64,000 nucleotides of DNA, taken from contig NC_080175.1 in assembly GCF_950295315.1 (NCBI RefSeq), positions 67,616,302 through 67,680,301 on the forward strand. The letters are read 5' to 3'. Both the position numbers and the translations under genes were made by a program. Below, piece by piece: positions 1-11,609 of this stretch. Within the stretch, counting starts at the first letter, position 1. Every line of letters begins with the position of its first letter. The DNA is from Erinaceus europaeus. Lineage: Eukaryota > Chordata > Mammalia > Eulipotyphla > Erinaceidae. The notes below the pieces were generated by a model, which had not been told where the DNA came from, made no database searches, and was given only the letters and a program-made list of their open reading frames with translations.

Positions 1-570
1 ATTTAATGAGGAAAAGTAAGACTCACTTGTGAGGAGGTGGCCTGAAGGCATGTTTGAACCCTAGATCCACATGGGAGGTGCCATAGCACTGGAGGAAACT
101 CTTTTGCTTTGGCCTCTGTACTTCTTGGAAACAAACAAGCATGAAAAAGTTGGCCAGGGAGTGGCAAAAAATTTTTTAATATTGGCTCAAATATTCAACA
201 ACAGATGACTTAACTGTATGATTCAAAGAAACACAGGTTATGTTATATGAGGTTTCTTATATGAGGCACTGTTCAATCTGTTTGTTATTTTGTTTTTGTC
301 ATTAAATATGGTTTAGTTCAAATTACAATTTATATCTGCTTGAGTGTAAGTACAGTATTTTGTATATTTATTCTAGTTTGAATTTTCATATTGTACCATA
401 TGGAGTGGGCATGGGTCTTGAGTTTTCAGCACACTGAAATTCACGTCTAGAGTTGGCATAAATGTTTATTCTGCAAAACTGTGTAGTTCTCATTTTATAG
501 ATTATCACAAAAATGTCCACATTATACATCAGTGTTAATGAGTAGCAGCCACTGTTATGAAAGAAGAGAG

Positions 571-738
571 GGGTGGGGAGACAACACAACGGTTCTGCAA
601 AACAACCTCCATGCCTGAGACTTTGAGGTCACAGGTTCAATCCCCAGCACCACCATCAACCAGAGCTGAGCAGGGTTCTGGTGTCTGTCTTTTGCTCTGT
701 ATCTTTCTCTGATGGAAATAAATAAGATATATAAAAAA
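571..738 (+). mobile_element. SINE family D
   Basis: Family D signature: GGGGAGACA head, GGTTCTGCAAAA, CATGCCTGAG, tRNA-type B box GGTTCAATCCC, then CAGAGCTGAGCAGGG and a short AAATAAATAA tail. Confidence 0.75.
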
Positions 739-827
739 TTCATTTATATGTTTTATGATGTGGATATTTACTGTTTTGAATTTGGCTGTAATCTGCATGA
801 ACTATATTAACTCTGAAAGCCAGGGGT

Positions 828-1163
828 GGGGGCTGGCAGTGGCGCACCGGGTTAAGTGCACATAGTTAGAAGAGCAGGGCCCCAGGCAAGGATCTGGGCT
901 TGAGCTCCTGGCTTCCCACCTGCAGGGGGTCACTTCACAAGTGGTGGAGCAGGTCAGCAAGTGTCTTATCTTTTTCTCCCCCTCTCTGTTTTCCCCGTTT
1001 TCCCCGTATCTCTCAATTTCTCTCTGTTCTATCCAATAACAATGACAGCAATAAGAACAATGATAAACAACAAGGGCAACAAAAGGGAAAAAATAGCCTC
1101 CAGGAGAAGTGGATTCATAATGCAGACACTGAGCCCCAGTGGTAACCCTGGAGGAAAAAAAAA
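828..1163 (+). mobile_element. SINE family A', full length
   Basis: tRNA-like head (GGCTGGCAGTGGCGCACCGG), central CACCTGCAGGGGG and AGCAGGTC, a pyrimidine-rich stretch, AACAACAAGGGCAACAAAAG, then the A'-specific end CCTCCAGGAG.AGTGGATTC and CCCCAGTGGTAACCCTGGAGG before the A tail. Confidence 0.85.
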
Positions 1164-1920
1164 TGGCCAGGATATTTCCAACATGCATGTTTTTGTGTGT
1201 CAATTAACTTGCTTACCAGGAAGGACTATTTCACTCTTTGTAGGGTGTTTCTCTTCCCCCCCAAATGACTGATTACTGTGGGGGTTCATGGCTCTGATGG
1301 CTAAAGGAGGACTACTGAGGCTTCAGGCCACAGTAGTCCTGAAGTATTCTGCCTTACACTACAATTACATTGACATTTTCAGAAACTAAAATTGAAGTTA
1401 TTTCAGCAAACAACTGAAGACATCCTTTGCTAGGGACAAGGGATGGAAGGCACATTTCAGACTGGTGAAGCTGAAGCAGAATAGCAGACACTGGGCCGAA
1501 TTAGGGGACAAAAACATATGCATTTCCGGCAAACATCTACTTGGACGTTTACTTCAGATTCTAAGTCCTAGATTTATCCATCTCAACTGGACTGTGTGTC
1601 TGCATTGACCTTGGGGGGGCATCAGCATGCCAGAACTACATTTCATTTGCCAATTTAGAAGGATCATAATCTTCTAGCTTGAGTGGCAATTCTTTGGCTT
1701 TCTCTAATGTATACTGAGCTCTTTTGATCACTGCATTACTTCTACTTCCTCAGTCAGTAATCATGATTGTCTAGACCCTTTGAAAACTTATTGAATGTTT
1801 TCCTGAAATGAATGATTAGTCACCTTTGTTTGACTCTTTGAGATATGTTGAGTTGTTTGATCTTTGACCCTTGAGACGTTTTGTCATTATAGTCAAAAGT
1901 GATTCACTTGAGAAATGCAT

Positions 1921-1966
1921 TCTATCTATATCTACATCTGTACCTGTACCTGTATCTATATCTCTG

Positions 1967-2024
<58 letters not shown>

Positions 2025-2037
2025 CGTCTATCTATCT
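1921..2037 (+). repeat. (TCTA)n microsatellite
   Basis: Imperfect TCTA/TGTA units lead into a long uninterrupted TCTA run with one CCGT interruption near 2024. Confidence 0.95.
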
Positions 2038-2463
2038 CTGTCACCCACCAGCCCCCATGATCTGCCTGTTCCAAACTTTCTGGAATATAGGCCTCTTATA
2101 TTCCTTTCTCTCTTAAGACTATGAAAGATAGTGCTGAAGAGGAATTATCATAACCTGTACAAACTATCAGTTCTTTAAGTTTTGGAAGTTCACACATCTC
2201 TACCCGCTTCAGACCTTTCCCAGAGAAGGTAATGTGGTATAATTTCTACCTCCTTTCTTAAAGGACTGCATTCGGAGAGTGAACGAAAGGAAAGGAGAAG
2301 AATGCCATCTGTGCCATTTGCTTGGCCATTGTCCTAGATGCTCTGCAGGAGTGGCGTAGTGTTTGGCTCGTCATCTAGACTAGGAGCCCCACTGCTAGTG
2401 AATTGCAATGTTATGTTGCACCATACAGTATACTTTCTTTTTAAAAATATTTTTTATTATCTT

Positions 2464-2690
2464 TTTTTAAATTTTTTTTTTATTATCTTTATTTGCTTAT
2501 TGGATAGAGACAGTTAGAAATTGAGAGGACAGGGGAGACAGAGAGGGAGAGAAACAGAGAGACACCTGCAGCACTGCTTCACCACTTGTGAAGCTTTCCC
2601 CATGCAGGTGGGGGCCAGGGGCTCGAACTCAGGTAGGTCCTTGTGCACTGTAACATGTGCACTCAACCAGGTGCGCCACCACCTGGCCCC
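2464..2690 (-). mobile_element. SINE family B, minus strand
   Basis: Read on the minus strand it has the B head GGCCAGGTGGTGGCGCACC, the tRNA B box, CACCTGCATGGGG, GTGAAGCAGTGCTGCAGGTG and an ATAAAGATAATA-type tail. Confidence 0.85.
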
Positions 2691-2897
2691 TTTTATTATC
2701 TTTATTTATTGGATAGACACAGTCAGAAATCGAGAGGGAAGGGGGCAATAGAGAGGAAGAGAGACAGAGAAACACTTGCAGAACTACTTCACCATTTGCA
2801 ACGCTTCCTCCCTGCAGGTGGGGACCAGTGGCTTGAACCTGGGTCCTTGTGCTTTTCAACATGTGCACTCAACCAGGTGTGCCACCACCTGGCCCCC
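2691..2897 (-). mobile_element. SINE family B, minus strand, abutting the previous copy
   Basis: A second B copy in the same orientation; its tail touches the head of the copy ending at 2690, a head-to-tail dimer formed by insertion next to the first. Confidence 0.85.
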
Positions 2898-3262
2898 AGT
2901 ATATATTCCCTGAGGGCTGCAATCATGCCTGTCTTGTTCACCATTGCAGTTTCATTATCCAGCAGGCTCTGACACATGATGAGTAGGTACTGACTGGCTT
3001 TGCTTAGCAGAACCAACTGAGATGTGCATGGAGTGATCTTTCATTCCACAGCAAGAGAGCTCAGTTCACTGTCCAGCAAGTCCTCACTGACTGCCGTTAT
3101 TGGAAATTGAGGTCTTTTCTGTTTGCTCTGGCCATTGTGGGCAGTTCGCACCCCCATCCGCATCACTATAGAATACTGCTATTTGAGAACCTGAGAGAGA
3201 CAGAGACAGAGAGGGGGTGGGTGGGAATACACAGGGCTTGTGTGTGCTCTTGCACAACTTAC

Positions 3263-3448
3263 TTTTCCTTTTTTTTTTTTTTTTTTTTAAATCTCAGGTA
3301 GATAGATGGACCTATACACAGATGGATTGAGGGAGAGGGAGAGATTGACTCACTATGTAACTAGTATACTGTCTCTGGCGCTTCCTCTAGTGCTGTGGTG
3401 CTAAGGCTTGAACCCAGAGCCTCCTGCTGAGTCATTCCTGGCCTCTGG
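3263..3448 (-). mobile_element. Degenerate tRNA-derived SINE, minus strand
   Basis: A T tract, purine-rich body and GGCTTGAACCCAGAGCCTC resemble an inverted B box and head. Too diverged to assign a family. Confidence 0.5.
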
Positions 3449-4280
3449 AACTTGCTGCACTTTAAAGACTTGTTAGAGATCACTTTGAAGTATACCACTC
3501 CCATTGGTGGTCCTACTCCAGTGTCTTACTGCTGCCATCTTTCTCTACAAAAGGCGTGTGGAGGCCTGTGTTTACTGGTTGCTCAAGTGTTGTTGTTACT
3601 GTTTTTACAGTCTTTGCCATCATTTTTACAGACTAGTCTCTGCCTTTCTATGTTCAGTCATGACTTACTCTTGGGAGTCCAGGACTGCTGGACAATAGCC
3701 TGTCTCTGCTACTGTCCTGTTGGCCTTATGAAGGAACTCTACCATGCGAGCTCTCTGTGCTGTGATTTTATTCCCCCCTGCTGTTTTGAAGCTGTGGGAG
3801 TAAAGAGATGGCCTTGCTCTATTCCTGCTGTTGTGTTAAACCTTGACCCATTCCAATACAGTGGGCCCCAGCAGATAACATCCGTGGAGTCCCTGCAAAT
3901 GGGTTATGTCATCTTGGAAGAGCTGGTTGTCAAATTTCTAGACACTTTCTGAGCTTCTTGTTAAACACAGTCATTATGAAACAGTAAACTAGACAAGCTT
4001 TTAATTTAAGTTCTATTTAATAACACAGATAAGCACTACTTAAAACTTACTTCCTGGATATTTAACCACATGTGGTAGTTATCTGTGCTGTTGAAGGAAT
4101 GCCTAGGTTTCTTCTCTTTTGTTATTTTTTCCCCCCCTTTAACAGCTGTTTTACCTCTTTGGTTGGAACTGCTACACGTTGTGTTGGCTAGCTAGGTTTG
4201 TCTTCACAAACTCCGCATGTATTGATGCCATGTTTGTGGGTTGATAACAGCCATGATGAGAATATTTATAGAAAAGAAAT

Positions 4281-4485
4281 TGGGGGGGGGCACTGGGCAG
4301 TAGCACACCTGGTTAAGTGCATCTGCTACCATCCACAAAGACCTAAGTTCAGGGACCCACCCCAGCCTGCATGGGGGAAGCTACATGAGTGGTGAAGCAG
4401 GTCTGCATCCCCCCTTCCTCCCCCCCCCCCAGTTTCTCTCCTGCCCTATGAAATTAAATAAAATTTAAAAAAAAGAAAAAGGAAA
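4281..4485 (+). mobile_element. SINE family B
   Basis: CACTGGGCAGTAGCACACCTGG head, diverged B box, AGTGGTGAAGCAGGTCTGCA, then AAATTAAATAAAATTTAAAA tail. Confidence 0.75.
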
Positions 4486-4990
4486 TTGGCAAAAACTGTA
4501 ATTCAGAGCGCACCATGGCTCCCTCCCCCTTTCTTCCAGGAAGGTTGAGTGTCTCACCACACACTCAGTAGGAAATCTAGAAATGAAGAGGAGATTGGTA
4601 CACTGCCATCTTTTGTGCTGGTTTAGCATTTAGTCATAACTAAAGGGGAATAGCTACATGGTGGAGATAGAAGTATGAGGAGAAAGTTGAGGTGCAAAAG
4701 CAAACAACCCTGACTCAGATGGTGGGTACTGGCTCCTGGGAGCAAATCCTGATGGGATGGCAGCTGTCCTGATTTATAAGATACTTGTTATTATAGGTTA
4801 TTATTTTTTAAAAGAAGGTTTTCTTTAAATAGATACTTTCATAAACTAGTGATTACCTAGCATCTCATTCCTAGCCAAAAGCCTTTTATGATAATCATTA
4901 AGCTGTGTGTGTGTGAATGTTTTTTGGTTTTTTTTTTTTTTTGCCTGTAAGCAGTCTCAGAATAATTGCATATATTTTTATAGTTTCTAA

Positions 4991-5120
4991 TTTTTTTTTT
5001 TTTTTTGCCAGACTCTTCAGGTCTAGCTTATGGTGGTGCTGGGGACAGAACCTGGGGCCTCTGGAGTCTCACACATATGTAGTCTTTTTGGAAAACCATT
5101 GTGCTAGTTCACCAGTCTAG
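4991..5120 (-). mobile_element. SINE family D, minus strand, truncated
   Basis: T tract followed by CTAGCTTATGGTGGTGCTGG, GAACCTGGGGCCTC and TTTTTGGAAAACCATTGTGC: the inverse of the D consensus. Confidence 0.65.
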
Positions 5121-5265
5121 TAAAGTTTGTTCTTGAGAGGAAAAAAAAAAAGAATTCCTTCACTCAGTCCATTACTGAAAATTAGTGTATAACAATTAAG
5201 TGTGTGTGTGTTTTTTTTTTAAATTGAGACCCACTAAATTTGATTGCTTAAGATTTCTGCTCCTT

Positions 5266-5393
5266 ATGGTCCAGGAGGTAGTGCAGTGGATAAAGCACTG
5301 GGCTGTCAAACATGAGGTCCCGAGTTCAATCCCTGGCAGCACATGTGATGTCTTTCTCATAAATAAATAAATAAATAAAATCTTAAAAAAATT
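5266..5393 (+). mobile_element. SINE family C with 13-bp target-site duplication
   Basis: Family C signature: GGTCCAGGAGGTAGTGCAGT, GGATAAAGCACTGG, GAGTTCAATCCCTGG, then AAATAAATAAATAAAATCTT. Exact repeats ATTTCTGCTCCTT flank it (5253-5265 and 5394-5406), so this is a relatively recent insertion. Confidence 0.9.
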
Positions 5394-5439
5394 ATTTCTG
5401 CTCCTTCCTATTCTGACATAAAGCTTTCACTTGTGCTGG

Positions 5440-5890
5440 TTGTGTCTGCTCATTTGCTTGCTTTTGAGCTGCACCCCAGAAAGTGTCAGTAGTTTCTGAG
5501 GCCCTTCAGCATCCAGCCCCAGGTCACTTTCTGTCCTCAGAGGCTCTCGTGGCAGTAGCAGCCATAGTGCCTGAGGTGGATGTGGCCTTGGGAGAGTGTC
5601 GCCAAGACTGCCTGAGGGAGGCTGGGGTGTCCTGCAGCCTGTTGTTAGTGGTACCTTACTTAGGGGGGAACGTGGCTGAGGCAGTGGTCCTCGTGAAGGA
5701 GGGCTGTACCAGTGTCTGTATGTCTTTGTGGGGTGTAACAGCCACACAGGGCTGCAGAGCCTCCTTGGCAGTCCTGTTTGAAGCAGACCCCACTGTGTTC
5801 CCAGCAGCCTTTGGGTGGCTAAGCTGGAGAAGGACCATGAAGAGCAGCGGAGATGACTCATCCATTCCTGGACTCCTTGTCCAATAGCAA
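5440..5890. other. Unrecognised GC-rich, ORF-like island
   Basis: Richer in GC than its surroundings and open for more than 130 codons in at least one frame of each strand. No domain, splice pattern, poly(A) tail or family is recognisable. It could be a decayed processed copy or plain GC-rich intron. Confidence 0.3.
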
Positions 5891-6422
5891 ATGGTCAAAG
5901 ACCGTTTTTTTTTTTTTGGTCAGGAAGGTGGGGCTGCCAGAAAAGCCTTCTCCAGGGCCCAAGGGTAGCCATTGCCTGTTCTCAGGCTATAGTGACTTAT
6001 TCTGTAGAGTAGCCTGCCTCTGAGCATTGCTCAGTGCCTCAAATGGCTTATGCTTTACTTCATTCCCTTCCACTGGACCAGTTACCCTGTCCTCTGTCTA
6101 AAGCCCACCTCCCCTTACTGTGTTATTGAAATAACACTTTATAAAAATCATTAGCATCTTCATGTTTTATGCTTGTTATGGGAAGAAACTGTAACTTGAA
6201 TTAAATTGAAAATGGTGTTAGTCTTTTCAACTCATGGAGCCTCAAAGCCACTCTGACTTCAGCTCCTCAGTTTAAGCCACTGTGCTTGGGTTTCTCTTTC
6301 CCTGTGCGCTTTTATAGCACTGGCTGCATGTTAGGCTTCCCATTCACCTTCCTTCAAGTAAACGCCTAGTCTTCAAACCTTTTAAAAAATGTCTTCTGTT
6401 ATTTTATCCCTTCAACCAGAGC

Positions 6423-6495
6423 ATTACTAAGCTCTAGCTTATGATGGTGCTGGGTGTTGAACTTGGGACCTTGGGCCTTCAGGCATGAAAGCGGC
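6423..6495 (-). mobile_element. SINE family D fragment, minus strand
   Basis: AGCTCTAGCTTATGATGGTG and GTTGAACTTGGGACCTTGGG are the inverse of the D 3' half. Confidence 0.55.
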
Positions 6496-6498
6496 AGG

Positions 6499-6568
6499 AA
6501 CTGTATCCCTCTTATACCACAATCTTGTCAATCACTATTAAATCACTAATAAAAAACTAAAAAAAGAA
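6499..6568 (+). mobile_element. L1 3' terminus
   Basis: CCACAATCTTGTCAATCACT, then ATTAAATCACTAATAAAAAA: the 3' end seen at the other L1 copies in this window, with A-rich tail. Confidence 0.6.
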
Positions 6569-6607
6569 ATTTTTTTTCCAGAACCACTATGTTATCTTCC
6601 CAAGACC

Positions 6608-6727
6608 GTTTGTTTATTGATAAAGATAGAAGTTGAGAAGGAAGGAGAAAGACAAACACCTGTAGCACTGCTTCACTGCTTGTGTGTGATGCATCCTCCA
6701 TGCAGATGCGCACCAGGGGCTTGGAAA
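6608..6727 (-). mobile_element. SINE family B, minus strand, 5' truncated
   Basis: TTTATTGATAAAGATAGAAG tail side, GTAGCACTGCTTCACTGCTT and CATGCAGATG; the tRNA head is missing. Confidence 0.6.
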
Positions 6728-6744
6728 GAGGCCACTCCATTTTC

Positions 6745-7190
6745 TATAAAACAATGCTTCTGTTTGGCCCAGTCGACAAAGGGGCTCCATGGGGGCCTTG
6801 CTCCATGGCTAGACCCATGTGCCAAGGCCTGTGTACCAAAGACAGGGTCTGTGGGGGCTCAGGGCCAGTGAGGACTGAGCTGAGCTGAGCTGAGCAGGCA
6901 GATCTGCAAGAGATCTGCTCTATAGCAGCCGTTATTTCAAGGTGAAATGTTCTCTAGACAACATCGTGACAACTCAGACGATCGTAAACTCTTCTTAGAA
7001 TCACCTTGGCTCAGACTGTGTGTGTCCTCCGCACACCCATGGCTCGGAGGCGGACACTCTCCACAGAAATTGCCTAGAAAATTCTTCATTTCTGCTTTTG
7101 CCCCTAGTGTGGATGTTCCCCTGTATTACTACTGGAGACATGTGTGCCCCGTTGTCTCTATCCAGTAAATAAATATAATAAAAAATAAAT
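6745..7190 (+). other. Unrecognised retroposon-like segment with A-rich tail
   Basis: Includes a short (GAGCT)n run at 6877-6896 and ends CTCTATCCAGTAAATAAA, then an AT-rich tail like that of SINE family B. It may be an older composite repeat. No family recognised. Confidence 0.3.
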
Positions 7191-7421
7191 ACGTTAATAA
7201 ATGGAAGAAAAGTCCAGGAGTGAATTACTAAGGGTTTATTCTGTACCTGTCACATCAGTTCAACTGTTATATTTACCCTTGGTGTTTGTTTGTTCTGAGA
7301 GAGAGGGGTGAAGCACTGATCCACTGTGTATGGAGTTTCCCTCTTTGTTCTTCTCCATACTAGGGTTTCACACTCTACCCCTGAGCCTCTTTCAGAGCTC
7401 CCTTCATTTTATATGTGTCTT

Positions 7422-7444
7422 ACACACACACACACACACACACA

Positions 7445-7483
<39 letters not shown>
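7422..7483 (+). repeat. (CA)n-(CGCA)n compound microsatellite
   Basis: About 24 bp of CA units pass into nine or so CGCA units. The whole tract alternates purine and pyrimidine and keeps about nine CpGs. Confidence 0.95.
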
Positions 7484-7590
7484 TGTGGTTCTTTATAGTT
7501 GTGAGGAAATCCGGATATATTCATTCTGCGAAAACTTTTAAAGCTAGATGTTTAAATTTTTCTGAGGAGTGTAGGGGATATATAATATAT

Positions 7591-7913
7591 ATTTTTTGCT
7601 TCCAGGGTTATTGCTGGGGCTCGGTGCCTGCACTAAGAATCCACTGCTCCCGGAGGCCATTTCCCCCCTTTTATTGCCCTTGTCGTTGTTATTGTTATTA
7701 TTGCTGTTGTTGTATAGGACAGAGAGAAATCGAGAGGGGAAAGGAAGACGTAGTGAGGGGGAGAGACAGATAGACACCTGCAGACCTGCTTCACAGCCCA
7801 TGAAGCAACCCCCATGCAGATGGGGAGCTGGGGGCTCAAAATGGGATCCTTACTCCAGTCCTTGAGCTTTGCGCCATGTGTGCTTAACCCGCTGTACTAC
7901 AGCTCAGCCCCCC
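7591..7913 (-). mobile_element. SINE family A', minus strand
   Basis: Starts with the inverse A' end (CCAGGGTTATTGCTGGGGC, GGAGGCCATTT) and ends with the inverse tRNA head (GTGCTTAACCCGCTGTACTA). TAGGGGAT appears just outside both ends (7572-7579, 7914-7921), a possible short duplication. Confidence 0.85.
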
Positions 7914-7919
7914 TAGGGG

Positions 7920-9680
7920 ATTTTTCCCCCCTTCTCCTCCTGCCCATAAATTAGAGAAAAAGAAACAGGAATTACTGAAATGTGTTAGCAGTGCAGTAAA
8001 ATGGAGGGAAGCTACTGAGTGAGATCTTTGTGTAGGAGCAAATAATAAGGGCTTATGGTAGATAATTCATTTCTGCTTAATCTTTTATGATTCCTTTTAC
8101 TGTCTCTGTGCTGGTGGCCCCAAGCCTTGCATAACAGACTGTTTTATCACAAGGGTCCTATGACTACTTAAAATGTTCAGTTCCAAGGTTGCTGAAACAC
8201 CTTAACAGAGACTTCTCGTTCAGATACGAGAGGCCCACAACTGGGATTGAACCTTCCAATGGCTTCTTCAAACCTGACTGCTTCTACAAGAGGCTTGATG
8301 TGTAGTTTCTGAGCCACTGTGTGAATCATATAATAGACATTTGAAGCCTCATGATGCCTTAGGAAGACCAGGCAGTTGCTGCCAGTAAGGCTCAGTGTCG
8401 AGAAAGCATGTTTCAGGAATGCACTATTTACAGGGAAGCCTCTCCAGGCCGCCAGCAAACTGAGAATCCATTCATGAGTTCAGTCAAAGATGCCCACTGC
8501 AGGGAATATTCTGTGGCCTGTGGGTACCCCTCAGCCTGAGGAATCCTGACTGCCCTTGTCTATGAAATGGCGCCTGTCTCATACCTTCAAGGCACAAAAT
8601 GTCTTCCACATTCCACTGGCCAAAGAGTGGATTCATCATTTGGCCTGTTAAGACCCAAAGAATTTGAGTATTTGTAGAGAAGACAATGCTTGTTCTCTAG
8701 TGCTAGAAGTCTATAAGAGCACAGGTTTTTAAAATAGCACTGAAATATAATTCAATAGTTCATTTTCTGTCTATTTTGTCTTCAATGTGTGATGACATCA
8801 CCCCACACTTGTCCCCAAGCTGACTGTTAGGAATTGAAGTCAGTTTATTTGACATGAAGGCAACACCTTGACTATTATTTTTGGCCTTCTTGATCTATCT
8901 AATTAAAATTCCTAAATATGGATGGTGGTCTTGTCTTACTTGAAATTTCTTCTAGTGATCTTAGAGCCAACAGGAAGGAAAGTAATATAATTAGAAAGGA
9001 AAGTAATATGATTGCCACAGCTGGCCACAGAGGATCTTTAGATGAATGCTGTGAATCTAGGGACCTCAGAGACTTTCTGAAGGAGTAGACCTGGATCAGC
9101 TGGGTCCCAGCCATGCCTTAACCTTGAGGAGCAGAGTCACTCAACTCTTAAAGGCAAATGCACACGGGGACCTTGTCTGGATTGACTGCAAACAGGTGGT
9201 GCGGTTTCTAGAAGGATGTAGGACATGAAGATGTGGTGCTGGCTAGCGAGGCTGTGGACAAGGTTGCTCTTATGGGATCTAATCTGGTGTTTTCAAGCTG
9301 CTGTGATAAATGAGGTGAAGGGGGTTTTTGTTTGTTTGTTTTGTTTTGTGAATAGTTAATTCCCAGTTGTTCATACATGCTTTAGTCAAATTGGTAATGC
9401 TCTATGGACCTGGAATCCCTATTCTTTTCCCTATGTCCCCATTTGCTGTCCATCCAGCCTCAGGCCTGGGTAGTTCTCTCTTACAGACTGTGCAGCCACT
9501 AGAAAGCTTCCTGACTTTCTGGCCTCCAACCGTTCTCCTCTTTCTAACAGAGCATGACCCTGCTCTCACAACGCTTTGGCTTCTCAGTGATCTCAGGTCA
9601 GAGATAGAAAAGACTCTGGGAAACTACTCCCATTCCACCAGGACTCAAAGCATTTGTCACCAGGAATCTCTTTATTTTAT
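7920..9680. other. Intron with no recognised feature
   Basis: No SINE head, L1 end, RNA gene or exon signal that I can support; presumably old unique sequence. Confidence 0.5.
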
Positions 9681-9689
9681 AATTTTATT

Positions 9690-10058
9690 TTATTTTATAC
9701 CATCAGTGAAAGGGAAATCAATCTGGAAACGCCAGAGGAAGCCAGGTATGGTTTCACTTACTTGAGAGAGAAGAGAAAAAAAGGAAAGACACTTGGAAGT
9801 AGTAATAGGCGTAGGGGTAAAGTAGAAAGGGAGGAAAGGCAAAACTGTTGAAAAAAAGAGGGGGGAAATGTAAATCTTCATAGATATAGTTATAAATTAG
9901 CCAAGATTTGTGACTTTGGGAGAACTCCTGCAGTTTCCAGTGGAGGGGATGGGGACAACAAAACTTTGGTGGTGGGAATAGTGTGGAATTATACCCCTAT
10001 TGTCTTACAATTTTGTAAATCAGTATTAAACCACTAATAAAAAAACAGAAAAAAAAAA
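9690..10058 (+). mobile_element. L1 3' end, sense
   Basis: Contains the motifs shared by other L1 ends here: TTTGGGAGAACTCCTGCAG, TTTGGTGGTGGGAATAGTG, TACCCCTATTGTCTTACAAT and ACCACTAATAAAAAA followed by an A tail. No ORF2 sequence remains, so it is strongly 5' truncated. Confidence 0.7.
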
Positions 10059-10228
10059 TCTCTGAGAAACTAGGTCTGCTGCTTCTTGCTTCTTTTCTTG
10101 TCCACTCTGGGTGTTGGTTGAATGAATGAGTAGAGACTAGGAAAGGATTTCTCCCCATATATCACTAAGGTTTTTTTTTAAGTTGTTTCTTTAGGAGTTG
10201 AGGTTTGCTAAATGCTTGAATATTTGTT

Positions 10229-10333
10229 ATTTCCTCCATTCTTTCTCTTCCTCTTTCTTTCCCCTCCCTTTCTCTCTCTCTCCCCCTCTCTCTCTCTCTC
10301 TTTTTCTTTCTCTCTCCCCTCCCACCCCCCCAC
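10229..10333 (+). repeat. Pyrimidine-rich low-complexity tract
   Basis: TC/TTC-rich run ending in a C-rich segment just before CACCATG at 10331. Confidence 0.9.
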
Positions 10334-10792
10334 CATGTAGACCTCCGTCAATGACTGAACATCCTCTTCTGGGTTTTCTACTTCATGGTCACCAGCCCTA
10401 TTTTGTGGTGACCCTGACTCACCCCATTCAGACCTGTTGGCTCACAGAATCTTCTTTTCCTCACATGGGCACGTGACTGCACTCTGGCCTTACACTTAGT
10501 GGGGTTGCATGCAAAGCAAGTGCTTCCTCCTTGGCGTGCCTAGCAGTGGGTGTGGACAGGCCATGAGGCGTGGGTACAGGGCCTCCCCAGTGAGGGGTGG
10601 TAGGCTCAGACTCAGACTCTGACTTGCGTAGGCATTTTTGCAGACAAAGCTCTGGAATCTGTATCTTGATAAACATTTTCAGTGATCTGTGGACTCACTC
10701 TTAATTTGAGAGACAGCCTGTATGATTCTTCCCTAAGAATATGTTGTGGTCTTTGAGTGGAACTCACGATACCCTGAAGGTAGGGCCCATTC

Positions 10793-10794
<2 letters not shown>

Positions 10795-10832
<38 letters not shown>
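10795..10832 (+). repeat. (TG)n microsatellite
   Basis: About 18 TG units. Confidence 0.95.
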
Positions 10833-10833
<1 letters not shown>

Positions 10834-10895
10834 ATATGTGCATGCTCGAGTGTGTAAGTGAAGTGTTTCTGAATCAGTTATAGTCATCTAGTCTA

Positions 10896-10985
10896 TCCAT
10901 TCATGCAGCAAATATTTGTGTGCTTACTGTATACACAGTCCCGTGAGTTGTCATGGAAATGGAGACAGGACAAACACATCTCAGC
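10896..10985 (+). mobile_element. L2 3' end remnant
   Basis: CATTCATGCAGCAAATATTTG.TGCTTACTGTAT and GGAAATGGAGACAGGACAAA follow the well-known L2 end (CAACAAATATTTATTGAGC, TACTATGTGCC). Confidence 0.6.
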
Positions 10986-11261
10986 AAGTGGGCGAGCCTG
11001 GGGTGTGTGGGAGAGGTCAGAGTAGGCTGGCAGCCAGGCAGCCAGGCGACTTACTCATTAGAAGTGGGCAACCAGGCGGGGCAGAAGGTGGCTCTGAGGG
11101 AGAAGATGGGGATGTGGGAGACAGCAGGATGGTTCCCAGAGTTCTGGAGCCACTTCTTCAAGTGGGACAGCTGCCAGCTCCCTGGTTTTCACAGCTGTAG
11201 TGGGGGTCGGGAGCTGCCCTATATCCTGTTCTCCCACAGAAGCCAGGAAGGCTGGCATCTT

Positions 11262-11609
11262 CTTTTTTTTTTTTTTCCCTCCAGTGTTATTGCTGGGCTC
11301 AGTGCCTGCACCATGAATCCACCGCTCCTGGAGGCCATTTTTTCCCCCTTTTGTTGCCCTTGTTGTTGTAACCTCATTTTGGTTATTATTATTACCATTG
11401 TTGATGTTGTTCGTTGTTGGATAGGATGGAGAGAGGAGGGGAAGACAGAGAGGGGGAGAGAAAGATAGACACCTGCAGACCTGCTTCACCGCCTGTGAAG
11501 CGACTTCCCTGCAGGTGGGGAGCCGGGGGCTCGAACCGGGATCCTCACACCGGTCCTTGTTCTTTGCGCCACGTGCGCTTAACCCAATGCGCCACCGCCC
11601 AACCCCCCA
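11262..11609 (-). mobile_element. SINE family A', minus strand, with 14-bp target-site duplication
   Basis: Full length. Flanked by exact AAGGCTGGCATCTT repeats (11248-11261, 11610-11623). Retained CpGs such as GGGCTCGAACCGGGATCC suggest modest age. Confidence 0.92.

Noticed and set aside
1921..2037. Regular short repeats considered as a CRISPR-like array
   Set aside because: Plain (TCTA)n microsatellite with no spacers, in a mammalian intron.
3452..3952. 166-codon open frame on the + strand
   Set aside because: Cys/Leu-rich translation without a recognisable domain, no promoter or splice context; judged a chance ORF in intron.
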